A stretch of 64,000 nt of DNA from Sulfuricurvum sp. (GCF_030691015.1 NZ_JAUYFF010000001.1:496001-560000); one strand, 5' to 3'; counted from the stretch's first letter, positions 8,202-17,681 are shown. The notes: a model not told the origin generated them from the letters alone. A program made the numbers and translations.

Positions 8202-8216
8202 TTCCGTAACGATTCA
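8202..8216 (+). promoter_or_regulatory. Putative response-regulator box 1
   Basis: TTCCGTAACGATTCA. It matches 12 of 15 positions with a box at 8393-8407. It ends 17 nt before a -10-like GTAAAT (8234-8239) and 42 nt before the 26-codon ORF start. The overlapping GTTAC-N6-GTAAC at 8195-8210 is a small dyad. Function is inference from the repeat and the matching spacing. Confidence 0.5.
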
Positions 8217-8257
8217 CCGATAAACTGCCGTTTGTAAATCTAAAGAAGGAGAACCCA

Positions 8258-8338
8258 ATGGAAAAAATGACACCGTTAGAAAAAACCCTTGTCAAAAAAT
8301 TACGCCGATCCAAACGCGCCAGCTGGATGGTTGACTAA
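8258..8338 (+). CDS. Small cationic ORF, 26 aa
   Basis: Starts MEKMTPLEKTLVKK and ends SKRASWMVD. It has five Lys and three Arg against three acidic residues (net about +5), a single Trp near the end and no hydrophobic membrane span. AAGAAGGAG lies 7 nt before the ATG, a strong ribosome-binding site. It sits alone in a 342-nt gap between msrA and the response regulator and shares with the latter an upstream box at identical spacing. I do not recognise it. Translation is inferred only. Confidence 0.5.
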   Translation: MEKMTPLEKTLVKKLRRSKRASWMVD

Positions 8339-8347
8339 AACTCTTTT

Positions 8348-8364
8348 TTGCTCACAGTGAGCAA
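8348..8364. repeat. Perfect 17-nt palindrome between the small ORF and the response regulator
   Basis: TTGCTCACAGTGAGCAA, 8-nt arms around one base. It starts 10 nt after the small ORF stop and 85 nt before the response regulator. It lacks a downstream T-run on either strand, so it may be an operator or a weak terminator of the small gene. Confidence 0.45.
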
Positions 8365-8392
8365 TAACCCCTCCCAAATGCCACCCTTTCCC

Positions 8393-8407
8393 TTCCGTTA
8401 ACATTCA
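8393..8407 (+). promoter_or_regulatory. Putative response-regulator box 2
   Basis: TTCCGTTAACATTCA, followed 17 nt later by a -10-like GATAAT (8425-8430), and 42 nt before the ATG at 8449. The same layout occurs at 8202-8239. It occupies the -35 region, as expected for a class II activator site; autoregulation by the downstream regulator is inferred. Confidence 0.5.
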
Positions 8408-8448
8408 TTACGTCATACTTTCAGGATAATACCTTTATAGGACTACCA

Positions 8449-9114
8449 ATGCTTCAAGCCCTCATGGTCGAAGATGATCCGGATATCACAACTTTATTAG
8501 TTAACTACCTCAAAAATTACGGAATTGCACTCAATGCCGTTTCCACTCCATCGGAGGGTTTACGTCTATTAGATAGCGATCATTTTGATCTCATTATTTT
8601 GGATTTGACGCTGCCCCAGATGGATGGATTGGAGCTGTGCAAAATGATCCGTCAAAAAACCGATATCCCTATCCTCATTTCAAGTGCGCGAAGCGATATC
8701 AATGATAAAGTGATCGGACTGGAGTACGGAGCGGACGACTATCTCCCCAAACCGTATGAGCCGCGTGAGCTGATTGCACGGATCAAAAGTGTTCTACGCC
8801 GTTATCGTCCTACAATGGAGAAAAAAAATAAACTCTTTATTCTTAACGAAAAAGAGCAGAGCATTCTCTATAACGGCTCGTCCCTTTCCCTCACACGTGC
8901 TGAATACGAGCTATTATCCCTCTTTATCCTCCGTCCCAATCAGACACTAAGTCGTGACTTTCTCTCTAATAATTCTGAAGCAATTTCCTATGAAAGTTCA
9001 GCACGAACGATCGATGTCATTATTAGCCGTTTACGACAAAAAATCGAAAAAGATCCAAAAAATCCCCGCTTCATTCACTCTATTCGGGGAAGCGGCTATC
9101 GGTTTTCAGGATAA
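8449..9114 (+). CDS. OmpR-family response regulator
   Basis: 221 aa. Receiver domain (about 1-115): acidic pocket EDD near residue 8, phosphorylated Asp in LIILDLTLPQMDG, conserved Ser in ISSAR, and Lys in LPKPYEP. The C-terminal winged helix (about 130-221) contains LTRAEYELL and RTIDVIISRLRQKIE...IRGSGYRF. Four nt separate it from the kinase gene, so they form one operon. The sequence layout resembles the ArsRS pair of Helicobacter/Campylobacter, but the signal is unknown. Confidence 0.92.
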   Translation: MLQALMVEDDPDITTLLVNYLKNYGIALNAVSTPSEGLRLLDSDHFDLIILDLTLPQMDGLELCKMIRQKTDIPILISSARSDINDKVIGLEYGADDYLPKPYEPRELIARIKSVLRRYRPTMEKKNKLFILNEKEQSILYNGSSLSLTRAEYELLSLFILRPNQTLSRDFLSNNSEAISYESSARTIDVIISRLRQKIEKDPKNPRFIHSIRGSGYRFSG

Positions 9115-9117
9115 GTA

Positions 9118-10374
9118 ATGACGCATAGTATTTTTCTCCGTATTACCCTCTTTTTTCTCGTCACCTTTATCGCGATGGGATTAGGTTTTGTTCTCTTGCA
9201 ACAAAAACTGGCCCAAGAGTATACCCATAGATTAGAAAGTGAAGCGGGTAATATCCTTTTGGTTTTACGCAAAAGTGTCCCGCTCGCTCCCCCTATGCGC
9301 AGATCCTATTTGCAAGAGCACGGTTACAGCGTTGCCGAACCTCACCCTGATTTAATCAAAACACTCAAAAATGCCCTTACCGTTATCCCCAAAAACTATC
9401 CTGAGGAGATTAAATCCTCACTCCATGAGGGACGAATACAAATTTTGAGAGATGAGAATCATCTCTACATTTACTTAACAAAAGCCTCACCGCCTCTGTT
9501 GGTCATCAAAACTGATGCGGCAAAACAATCCCATTGGAGTGAAGCACTTTTGATCTCCTTGATAGTGGCGCTACTGCTTCTGTATTGGTTCATCATTAAA
9601 ACTCTTTTTCCTCTAAAAACCATCACCCAAGGAATAGCACAGTATGGTGCATCGGGGATTTATACCCCTATGCATAGCAAAAAGAAGGATGAAATCTCTC
9701 TCGTTTCCCGCGCACTGGACAGTGCCATGGAGAAGAATCAAGCCCTGCTCGAAGCACGCAAGCTCTTTTTACGTAACATCATGCATGAGTTAAAAACTCC
9801 GATCACCGTCGGTAAACTTTCTCTTCCGTTTATAAAAAAGTCTGAAGAGAAATCGATTTTGGAGCGGGCATTTTTTCGGATGGAACACCTAATCGCAGAG
9901 CTGGTTCGCTTAGAGCAGATCACATCGGGCGCACTCGCTCCCCATCTACAAACATGCGATCCTAAAGTTCTTCTTGAGAGGGCAAAAGCGTTGCTTTTTC
10001 TACACGATGACCCCATCGATCTCTCATTAGACGGAACACTTATTGTCGCCGATTGCGAGGTCATGGTTACCGTCTTTAAAAACCTCATCGATAATGCCAT
10101 TAAATACAGCTCTGAGGGGAAAGTGAGTGTTCTCCAAAAAGGAGAGAGGTTTCTTTTCTCTAATTTGGGAGAACCTTGGGGAGAGGAGTGTACGCTGGAG
10201 ACATTGAGCGAACCGTTTTTGCATCATCATGAAAATACGAACAGTTTCGGATTAGGACTCTATATTATTAAATCTATCATCGATGCCCACAACTTCACCC
10301 TCAACTATCGGTATGAGAACGGGAGTCATTGCTTTGAGGTGGTATGCTTGAACCCCCTTTTATCTCTCGATTAA
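9118..10374 (+). CDS. Sensor histidine kinase, partner of the upstream regulator
   Basis: 418 aa. First membrane helix at about 7-26, a periplasmic domain of about 115 residues, and a second helix around 142-162 (LLISLIVALLLLYWFIIKTL), then a HAMP-like linker. The phosphorylated His is in MHELKTPITVGK. The ATPase domain shows FKNLIDNAIKYSS (N box) and FGLGLYIIKSI (G box). The 3' end overlaps by 74 nt, tail to tail, with the convergent sensor kinase gene. Confidence 0.9.
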   Translation: MTHSIFLRITLFFLVTFIAMGLGFVLLQQKLAQEYTHRLESEAGNILLVLRKSVPLAPPMRRSYLQEHGYSVAEPHPDLIKTLKNALTVIPKNYPEEIKSSLHEGRIQILRDENHLYIYLTKASPPLLVIKTDAAKQSHWSEALLISLIVALLLLYWFIIKTLFPLKTITQGIAQYGASGIYTPMHSKKKDEISLVSRALDSAMEKNQALLEARKLFLRNIMHELKTPITVGKLSLPFIKKSEEKSILERAFFRMEHLIAELVRLEQITSGALAPHLQTCDPKVLLERAKALLFLHDDPIDLSLDGTLIVADCEVMVTVFKNLIDNAIKYSSEGKVSVLQKGERFLFSNLGEPWGEECTLETLSEPFLHHHENTNSFGLGLYIIKSIIDAHNFTLNYRYENGSHCFEVVCLNPLLSLD

Positions 10375-12892
10375 GACGGATTTCAAAACAAGCTCCCTTG
10401 AGAGTATTATAGACACTCAGTTTTCCTAAAAAGTGTTTTTCAATGATCGTTTTGGCCATATACAAACCGATACCCGTCCCTTGAGATTCAAATTTCGTCG
10501 TAAAATAGGGGTCAAAAATTTTATCGATAATCGATGCATCAATGCCCCCTCCCGTATCTTCGATGGCAATCGTACAGTAACGCTCATCCGTAGTACATCG
10601 GATACGGATAAGACGCTCTTCTCCACGATGGTGTTCTATCGCTTCACGCGCATTATTGACCAGATTAATCAAAACTTGCTTGAGCTCGTTAGGGTAAACC
10701 AAAACTTCTATTTCGGGATCAATTTCTCTCTCTATTGTGATCTTTTTACGAATTAACAAAGGGCCTAGCAATGCTTCGACATCATTAACCATACCATTAA
10801 TGTTGACCGGAATTTGGCTGCGATCTTGTTTGAAAAAATTACGGAAATCATCGATAGTCTGTGACATATATTCAATTTGTGCTTCAGCAATCTCGATCAC
10901 TTTTGTCGATTCACCCTTCCCCCCCATGGCACAGCTTAGATTGAGCCGTGTCATTGAAAGTCCTAAAATATTCAGCGGTTGACGCCACTGATGGGCAATG
11001 GATTCGAGCATAGAACCGATCTCCGCCATTTTAGCCTGTTGCATAAGAAGTTTTTCCTGCTTCCGATTTTTCTCAACCGCTTTTTCAATCTCTTCTTGGA
11101 GGCGCTGGTTAAACGTTTCAAGTTCTGTAGTACGTTGACGTACGAGCACATCCAATCGGCGATTTTTATACGCAACCAACAGAAATAATATCGCCATAAA
11201 TCCGGCAATGCCCCAGACCAAATGATAATTGATCGGATCATGCTGTTCCATCGCAAGCCAACGCCCGTGTATCTCTTCATATTCTTCAGAAGTAATTGAG
11301 GCGAGAACCTTATCAGAGATGGAGGCCAACATGCCCCAGTCATTACGAAAGGCAAATGCGAGTTCATATCGAAACGGCGTCTCTCCTACCACTTTGATAT
11401 TGTTAAGATTGTGTCGCTCAATCAAATAACTCGCAACACTTAATCCCTCAACGCACGCATACACATCACCGGAAGCCACTTTTTGAAGTGCTTCAAGCGA
11501 CGTATCGGCCAAAACCGGAATAATGTTTGGGTAATGGGTGCGTAAAAACTCCTCACTCGCATAAGAGCGGACGACGGCCACTTTTTTTCCGCTGAGATCA
11601 TTTAAATCATTGATATATCCGACCCTTGAGTTGGTAATGATGACCATTGACTGCTTTAAAAAAGGACGGCTGAATACTAAACTCTCACGTCTTTTATCCG
11701 TAACCGCTGCGCCGGAAAGCATATCAAGCTCTTTGTTTTTAACGGAGAGGAGTGAATCGCTCCAGAGCTTCCGACTGTAATCAACCTCGAAACGGACTCC
11801 CAACCGTTTTTCAAGAAGGCTCAAATACGAAGCACTAATCCCTGTATGTCTCCCTTTTTCATCTACCGATTCAATGGGAGGCCAGTTATGATCTATTCCT
11901 ACACGGATCACAGGATGTGCTTTTAACCAGGCTCTCTCCTGGATACTTAGCCGTAACCCGTTATGCTTATACAGTAACGGTTCAAACGAGGGGATTGCTC
12001 TAATTACCCCCATCAGTCGATACCCCTGCGCAATCATCTCCAAACGTTCCGGATCAATCGAACCGAAAGTCGTATTGGGAAGCAATGCGAGTTCTTTAAG
12101 CACGTTCCCCTCATAAATCAAGGCATCCAGTGACTTATGCTGCGGATTATAGTTACGATAAATGATCTCCGCCGTCTCTTCGATATGATCAAATGCCCAC
12201 AACCATCCGCGAATCGATGCATCATAAAATGCTTCCGCTCGTTCAGGATGCAGCGCCGTCTCTGCTTTCGTAGTAAATAGGATATCACTGTAATAATCAA
12301 ACCCATGCTCTTTCGGATGGATTGCATGAGTCTCTATGCCTGCTTTTTTAAGTACATAAGGCTCATTGGATACATAGGCGAGCATCGCATCGGTTTCGCC
12401 GCGAGCTAAAGACATCGGATCAAAACTATGCGCCTGTACCTTAAAATCATGGGTACTCAATCCGACACTTCGAAACATCGTCTGCAGCTCTGCACCTTCA
12501 ACAGTGTCATCTGTCAACATAATCCGCTTATTTTTTAATTCAGAAACAGTATTGATATTGGCATCTTTACGGGTAAGCAACATCATCGGCGAAGATTGGA
12601 AAACCGCCGCCATAAGAACGATCGGCGTCCCGTTAATATAATCGACAATCAACGAAGAGCGTCCGACGCCATATTGCGCCTTATTTTTTAACACCGCATT
12701 TAATGGGGGTTGCTTATTGTGCGCATCTAAAATCGTAACATCTAACCCCGCATCAGAGTAATACCCTTTGTGTTTAGCCACATAATATCCGGCAAATTGA
12801 AACTGATGTAGCCACGGGAGCTGTAGGGTCACAGACTCTTTCGACCATACCAATGTTAGAAAGAAAAGAGATAATAAGAGCAGTTTTTTCAT
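10301..12892 (-). CDS. Hybrid sensor kinase: NMT1/THI5-like and SBP_bac_3 sensor domains
   Basis: About 863 aa. Signal peptide MKKLLLLSLFFLTLVWS; an NMT1/THI5-like domain (about 20-250, with LPWLHQFQFAGYYVAKHKGY, typical of pyrimidine or ABC-type binding proteins); a second binding domain of the SBP_bac_3 type (about 320-550, VIRVGIDHNWPPIESVDEKG); a membrane helix (HLVWGIAGFMAILFLLVAY); a coiled coil; HisKA with SIAHQWRQPLNIL; and a HATPase with QVLINLVNNAREAI and GTGIGLYMAK. It has no receiver domain. A TTG at 12910 is possible, but I chose the ATG that begins the signal peptide. No response regulator is adjacent, and metH starts divergently 101 nt away. Confidence 0.87.
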   Translation of the reverse strand: MKKLLLLSLFFLTLVWSKESVTLQLPWLHQFQFAGYYVAKHKGYYSDAGLDVTILDAHNKQPPLNAVLKNKAQYGVGRSSLIVDYINGTPIVLMAAVFQSSPMMLLTRKDANINTVSELKNKRIMLTDDTVEGAELQTMFRSVGLSTHDFKVQAHSFDPMSLARGETDAMLAYVSNEPYVLKKAGIETHAIHPKEHGFDYYSDILFTTKAETALHPERAEAFYDASIRGWLWAFDHIEETAEIIYRNYNPQHKSLDALIYEGNVLKELALLPNTTFGSIDPERLEMIAQGYRLMGVIRAIPSFEPLLYKHNGLRLSIQERAWLKAHPVIRVGIDHNWPPIESVDEKGRHTGISASYLSLLEKRLGVRFEVDYSRKLWSDSLLSVKNKELDMLSGAAVTDKRRESLVFSRPFLKQSMVIITNSRVGYINDLNDLSGKKVAVVRSYASEEFLRTHYPNIIPVLADTSLEALQKVASGDVYACVEGLSVASYLIERHNLNNIKVVGETPFRYELAFAFRNDWGMLASISDKVLASITSEEYEEIHGRWLAMEQHDPINYHLVWGIAGFMAILFLLVAYKNRRLDVLVRQRTTELETFNQRLQEEIEKAVEKNRKQEKLLMQQAKMAEIGSMLESIAHQWRQPLNILGLSMTRLNLSCAMGGKGESTKVIEIAEAQIEYMSQTIDDFRNFFKQDRSQIPVNINGMVNDVEALLGPLLIRKKITIEREIDPEIEVLVYPNELKQVLINLVNNAREAIEHHRGEERLIRIRCTTDERYCTIAIEDTGGGIDASIIDKIFDPYFTTKFESQGTGIGLYMAKTIIEKHFLGKLSVYNTLKGACFEIRLNREIKGGSSIPPQSNDSRSHTDS

Positions 12893-12993
12893 GTTTATGA
12901 GTGTATCCAAAGAATTATATTTTCATACTTAGAACCCTTTAGGCTACACTTCGATAAAATCGCATATTATTTTTATTGCATAAGGTCTCTACG

Positions 12994-15900
12994 ATGTCGC
13001 TCAAGCACACACTTCTTGAAATTATTTCCAAACGCCCGCTTATCATTGACGGTGCTATGGGGACTCAGCTTCAGGAGCGTGCCGACAAAATTCCTGATAT
13101 CGCGTGGGAGGGGTTAGAGGGGTGTAACGAACTCCTTAATGTCACCTGCCCTGAAGTGATGAGCGATATTTTTCACGCCTACCTCACGGCAGGAGCCGAT
13201 CTTATCACCACCAATACTTTCGGTTCTTTTAGCTGGGTTTTGGACGAATACGGGATCGGACACCGCTCGTACGAGCTCTCCCGTGCAGGTGCGGCGGTAT
13301 GTAAAACGGAGTGTGACAAATTCTCCACACCCGAACATCCCCGATTCGTCCTCGGTTCCATCGGACCGGGAACGAAACTCCCCTCTCTAGGACACATTCA
13401 CTACGATGAAATGTTTACGGGATATTTGGAGTGTTGTTTAGGACTCATCGACGGCGGATGTGATATTTTTCTTTTAGAAACCTGCCAAGACCCGCTCCAA
13501 ATCAAAGCGGCACTCCATGCCTGCGAAGCGGCAAACCGTGAGCGAGGAACTGAGCTTCCTATTATGGTCTCTGTTACCATCGAGCTTGCGGGAAGTATGC
13601 TCATCGGAACCGATGCACAAACGATTGCTACCATCTTGGAGCCCTTTGACATCATCAGCCTCGGATTTAACTGCGGGACGGGACCGGAGCAATACGGCAA
13701 ACATGTTCGTACCCTCTCAGAAGTGTGGGCTAAACCGATCTCCGTCCACGCCAATGCGGGGCTCCCTCAAAATCGCGGCGGTTACTCGTACTACCCGATG
13801 GGACCCGATGAGTTCGCACAACTCCAATGCGACTTTTTAAACTACGATGGAGTAAGTTTTCTCGGCGGATGTTGCGGAACGACCCCTCAACATATCCGCG
13901 CATTAGTCGACAAAGTCTCTTCTATCGCCCCGAAAAAACCAAGCGGAGCAATGAAACCCTCTATCGCATCACTCTTTAATAGTGTCGAGCTGATCCAACA
14001 ACCCGCACCCCTCTTGATCGGAGAGCGCTCTAACTCAACGGGATCAAAAGCGTTTCGCGAACTCATCATCGCGAGTGATTACGAGGGGACACTCAGCGTA
14101 GGTCAGGCACAAGTGCGTGATGGCGCGCACTGCCTCGATGTCAACGTCGAGTTTGCGGGGCGTGATGGTGCCGTCGATATGGCGCATGTAATGAGACTCT
14201 ACAACCAAAAAATCCCCCTCCCCCTCATGCCTGACGCGACGCGGGTCAACACGATGGAAGAGGCACTCAAATGTATCGGCGGAAAACCGATCATCAACTC
14301 GGTCAACCTCGAAGACGGTGAAGAGCGGCTCGATGCGATCTGCTCCCTCGCCAAAAAATTCGGAACGGCACTTGTTTGTCTCGTCATCGACGAAAAAGGG
14401 ATGGCAAAAACGACGGCAGATAAAATGCGCATCGCCGATCGGATCTATGATCTGTGTGTCAACCGCCACGGCATCAATCCTAGAAACTTGATGTTTGATA
14501 TGCTCACCTTTACGGTCGGAAGCGGTGATGTGGAGTATCGAGATGCCGCGATCCAAACCCTCGAAGCGATACGTCAACTTCACGCCAAATATCCGAACGT
14601 CGGCTCGACACTGGGGCTTTCGAACATCTCGTTCGGTCTTAGCATGAATGCCCGTGTCTTTTTGAACAGCGTCTTTTTACACCATTGTATCGAAGCGGGA
14701 ATGACCTCGGTCATCATCAATGTCAAACACATCGTACCGCTTGCCAAAATGTCAGAGGAAGATCGCTCTATCTGTGAAGAGCTACTGTTCCATCCCGATG
14801 ATCAGTCCCTCTTTAAATTTATCGGTCATTTCAGTGACAAAACTATTGATAACGGCAAAAACGACGAAGCCTATGAGGCGATGAGTGATGAGGAAAAAAT
14901 TGCCCAACTCCTCCTCGATGGAGATAAAGAGCGGATGATTCCTTTGGTAGAAAAAGCGCGTCATACCATCAATCCCGACCGCATCGTTAATGAGATCCTC
15001 ATCGATGCGATGAAAGTGGTCGGTGAGCTTTTCGGATCGGGAAAAATGCAACTGCCTTTTGTTCTGCAAAGTGCCGAGACGATGAAAACAACCGTCGATT
15101 ATCTCAACCCTTATCTCTCGAAACAGGAAAAAGATACCGATACTACCCTCGTGATCGGCACCGTCAAAGGTGATGTCCACGACGTAGGAAAAAATCTTGT
15201 CGATATTATCCTCTCCAATAATGGCTTCAAGGTAATCAATATCGGGATCAAAACGGAGCTTGAAGAATATCTCGACGTTATGAAAGAGAACGATATCCAC
15301 GCCATCGGTATGTCGGGATTACTTGTGAAATCGACCCAAGTAATGAAAGACAATCTCGAAATCATGGCTTCCCGTGGGATTACGACACCGGTATTGCTGG
15401 GCGGTGCGGCGCTCACCCGAAGTTTCGTCGATGACTTCTGCCGACCGATCTACGGTGGAGCAATCTTTTACTGTCGCGACGCGTTTGACGGCGTTATCGC
15501 AATGAGCCGCATCGAAAAATACAACGCCGATCCGAGCGTAGGACTTGATACCCGCCTCGGCGGCGATATGATTGAAAAACCTGCCAAAGAGGTGATCGAT
15601 ATTGTGATCCCTCCATATCATGAGCTAAAAATGCCAAGCGAAGTAAAAATTCCGACCCCTCCGTTTTGGGGACGGCGCGTATTGCGCAAAGAGCAGCTCG
15701 ATTTTGATATGGTATGCGAATGGATCAATAAACGGAGCCTCTTTAAACTGCACTGGGGATACAAACGAGCCGGTATGCCGGTAGAAGAGTATAAAAAACT
15801 TCTAGAGACAAAAGTCTATCCGGCGTATGAGCGGATCAAACGTGAAATTGTAAAACGAGGATTGTTTGATCCTACGGTGATCTACGGATACTATCCGGTA

Positions 15901-16491
15901 CGAAGTAGCGACCGCGAACTATTGATTTTCGATGAGAGCTGTGGATGGAATATCGATGCAAACGCTAACCGCCAAAATCTCGAAGAGGTGATCGGGAATG
16001 CCAAATATGTGTTTGAATTTCCGCGCCAGCGCAAAGCACCGCACCGCGCCCTAAGTGACTTCTTCACCCACACCCGTGATGATGTGTTGCCGCTAACGTG
16101 TGTTAGCGTAGGAGACAAATTTAGCGAGTATGAACAAGAGCTTTACGCCAATAATGAATATCTAGAATACAATCTGGTTCACGGGTTCGGGGTAGAACTT
16201 GCCGAAGCTTTAGCCGAAGTGGCACACAAACAAATCCGCCTCGATCTTAACATCGCACACAATGACGAGGGCTTTAGCTTACGTGATGTCCGTCTGAACC
16301 GTTATGCAGGGGCACGATACAGTTTTGGCTATCCCGCTTGTCCTGATTTGGAACCGAGTCGAATTATTTTTGATTTGCTCAAACCCGAAGAGTTTGGAAT
16401 CACCCTCTCTGAGACATTCCAAATCCATCCTGAACAAAGTACGACGGCACTTGTCGTGCATCATAAAGAGGCGACGTATTACAATATCTAA
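12994..16491 (+). CDS. metH: Cobalamin-dependent methionine synthase MetH
   Basis: Full-length 1165-aa enzyme that transfers the methyl group of methyltetrahydrofolate to homocysteine via B12. Domains in order: homocysteine binding (IDGAMGTQLQ; Zn ligands in GFNCGTG and GGCCGTTP), pterin binding (about 340-600, IGERSNSTGSKAFREL), B12 cap and binding domains (KGDVHDVGKNLVDII gives the axial His; GMSGLLVKST), and the reactivation domain (RYSFGYPACPDL). An ATG at 12994 has TAAGG upstream; a TTG at 12976 is a weaker option. The late cobalamin operon lies at 56-64 kb. I saw no B12 riboswitch in the short leader. Confidence 0.97.
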   Translation: MSLKHTLLEIISKRPLIIDGAMGTQLQERADKIPDIAWEGLEGCNELLNVTCPEVMSDIFHAYLTAGADLITTNTFGSFSWVLDEYGIGHRSYELSRAGAAVCKTECDKFSTPEHPRFVLGSIGPGTKLPSLGHIHYDEMFTGYLECCLGLIDGGCDIFLLETCQDPLQIKAALHACEAANRERGTELPIMVSVTIELAGSMLIGTDAQTIATILEPFDIISLGFNCGTGPEQYGKHVRTLSEVWAKPISVHANAGLPQNRGGYSYYPMGPDEFAQLQCDFLNYDGVSFLGGCCGTTPQHIRALVDKVSSIAPKKPSGAMKPSIASLFNSVELIQQPAPLLIGERSNSTGSKAFRELIIASDYEGTLSVGQAQVRDGAHCLDVNVEFAGRDGAVDMAHVMRLYNQKIPLPLMPDATRVNTMEEALKCIGGKPIINSVNLEDGEERLDAICSLAKKFGTALVCLVIDEKGMAKTTADKMRIADRIYDLCVNRHGINPRNLMFDMLTFTVGSGDVEYRDAAIQTLEAIRQLHAKYPNVGSTLGLSNISFGLSMNARVFLNSVFLHHCIEAGMTSVIINVKHIVPLAKMSEEDRSICEELLFHPDDQSLFKFIGHFSDKTIDNGKNDEAYEAMSDEEKIAQLLLDGDKERMIPLVEKARHTINPDRIVNEILIDAMKVVGELFGSGKMQLPFVLQSAETMKTTVDYLNPYLSKQEKDTDTTLVIGTVKGDVHDVGKNLVDIILSNNGFKVINIGIKTELEEYLDVMKENDIHAIGMSGLLVKSTQVMKDNLEIMASRGITTPVLLGGAALTRSFVDDFCRPIYGGAIFYCRDAFDGVIAMSRIEKYNADPSVGLDTRLGGDMIEKPAKEVIDIVIPPYHELKMPSEVKIPTPPFWGRRVLRKEQLDFDMVCEWINKRSLFKLHWGYKRAGMPVEEYKKLLETKVYPAYERIKREIVKRGLFDPTVIYGYYPVRSSDRELLIFDESCGWNIDANANRQNLEEVIGNAKYVFEFPRQRKAPHRALSDFFTHTRDDVLPLTCVSVGDKFSEYEQELYANNEYLEYNLVHGFGVELAEALAEVAHKQIRLDLNIAHNDEGFSLRDVRLNRYAGARYSFGYPACPDLEPSRIIFDLLKPEEFGITLSETFQIHPEQSTTALVVHHKEATYYNI

Positions 16492-16502
16492 CTGGAAGAA
16501 GA

Positions 16503-17681
16503 TTAACTTTCTCTTCCCCCCCACACCTTCTCTATCCACTCGCCCATCTTTGCTTCATACCCACTGTTTTTAAACTCGACAAACTTGAGCGGTTTTGAGA
16601 GATACTTTTGCTCTACCCATCCTCCGAAGTCATGCGGATACAAATACCCTTTATGCTGTTGACGTAATGACTCGGGAATATCGAGGATCACTCCATTTTT
16701 CACCGCACTTTGCGCCGCATTGATCGCATTGTACGCCGTATTCGATTTTGGCGAAGCGCATAGATAGATCACCGCTTGAGCGAGGATAATTCGCGATTCA
16801 GGATAGCCGATCATTTTGACACTTGTCATCGCAGAGGTGCAGAGTGTCAATGCTTGAGGATTCGCATTTCCCACATCTTCGGAAGAGAGGATCACTAGCC
16901 GTCGTGCAATAAATTCGGGCGGTTCTCCCCCCTCGATAAGGCGTGCAAGGTAATAGATCGCCGCATCGGGATCGGAGCCTCGGATACTTTTGATAAGGGC
17001 GGAAGCGAGATCGTAATGGACTCCCGCCTCAGAACTCCCCAAACTCTGTGCTGCAGGGCGAAGCGATTTGAGCAATGCGAGGGTTATCGGTTTATTCAGC
17101 GCGGTGGAAACTTCGAGAAGTTTGAGCATAGCACGTGCATCACCACCCGAGCTGGCGATCAAATACTCTCGTGCTTCCTCATCCATTTCAACCGAGGTAC
17201 GGACTAACAAATCTTCTAACGCGTCAAAACCGATGGAATGGAGTTCAAACAGCAATGAGCGTGAACGCATCGCCGCAGTAAGGCTGAAATAGGGATTTTC
17301 TGTCGATGCCCCGATCACTAACACACTGTTTTTTTCCATAACGGGGAGTAACACCTCTTGCTGGTTCTTCGCGAGACGGTGCACCTCATCGATAAAAATG
17401 AGCGGTTTTGTCAAAGAGCCTTCGTATTGATCGAAAATCTTTCGCAAATTTTCGATTTTTAAAGAAGTTGCATTAAATTCATAAAAGGGGAGTCCCATTA
17501 CCTCAGCGATAATCCGAGCCAGTGTCGTCTTGCCGCATCCGGGAGGGCCGTAGAAAAAAGAGTGGGTAAGATTGCCCCCCTCGCAAAGAGATCGCAAAGG
17601 TGCATCAGGTGAGCAAAGGTGATTTTGACCTACTACATCGTCAAATTTTTTCGGACGAAGCAGATAGGTAAAATCAGCCAT
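16503..17681 (-). CDS. rarA: Replication-associated recombination ATPase RarA (MgsA)
   Basis: AAA+ protein of 392 aa acting at stalled replication forks. Walker A GPPGCGKTT at residues 45-53, Walker B FIDEVHR, sensor 1 GASTENPYFSL, and the C-terminal tetramerisation domain with EDVGNANPQAL and the YLYPHDFGGWV signature. It is the last gene of kdsD-rluB-yjbQ-rarA, 2 nt after yjbQ, and converges on metH with an 11-nt gap. Confidence 0.95.
   Translation of the reverse strand: MADFTYLLRPKKFDDVVGQNHLCSPDAPLRSLCEGGNLTHSFFYGPPGCGKTTLARIIAEVMGLPFYEFNATSLKIENLRKIFDQYEGSLTKPLIFIDEVHRLAKNQQEVLLPVMEKNSVLVIGASTENPYFSLTAAMRSRSLLFELHSIGFDALEDLLVRTSVEMDEEAREYLIASSGGDARAMLKLLEVSTALNKPITLALLKSLRPAAQSLGSSEAGVHYDLASALIKSIRGSDPDAAIYYLARLIEGGEPPEFIARRLVILSSEDVGNANPQALTLCTSAMTSVKMIGYPESRIILAQAVIYLCASPKSNTAYNAINAAQSAVKNGVILDIPESLRQQHKGYLYPHDFGGWVEQKYLSKPLKFVEFKNSGYEAKMGEWIEKVWGGRES

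Noticed and set aside
12893-12993. Cobalamin riboswitch before metH
   Set aside because: Only 101 nt lie between the divergent starts and no B12-box-like conserved core was seen.
13114-13754. Minus-strand frames across metH
   Set aside because: Antisense shadows of a highly conserved gene, with no ribosome-binding sites or known domains.
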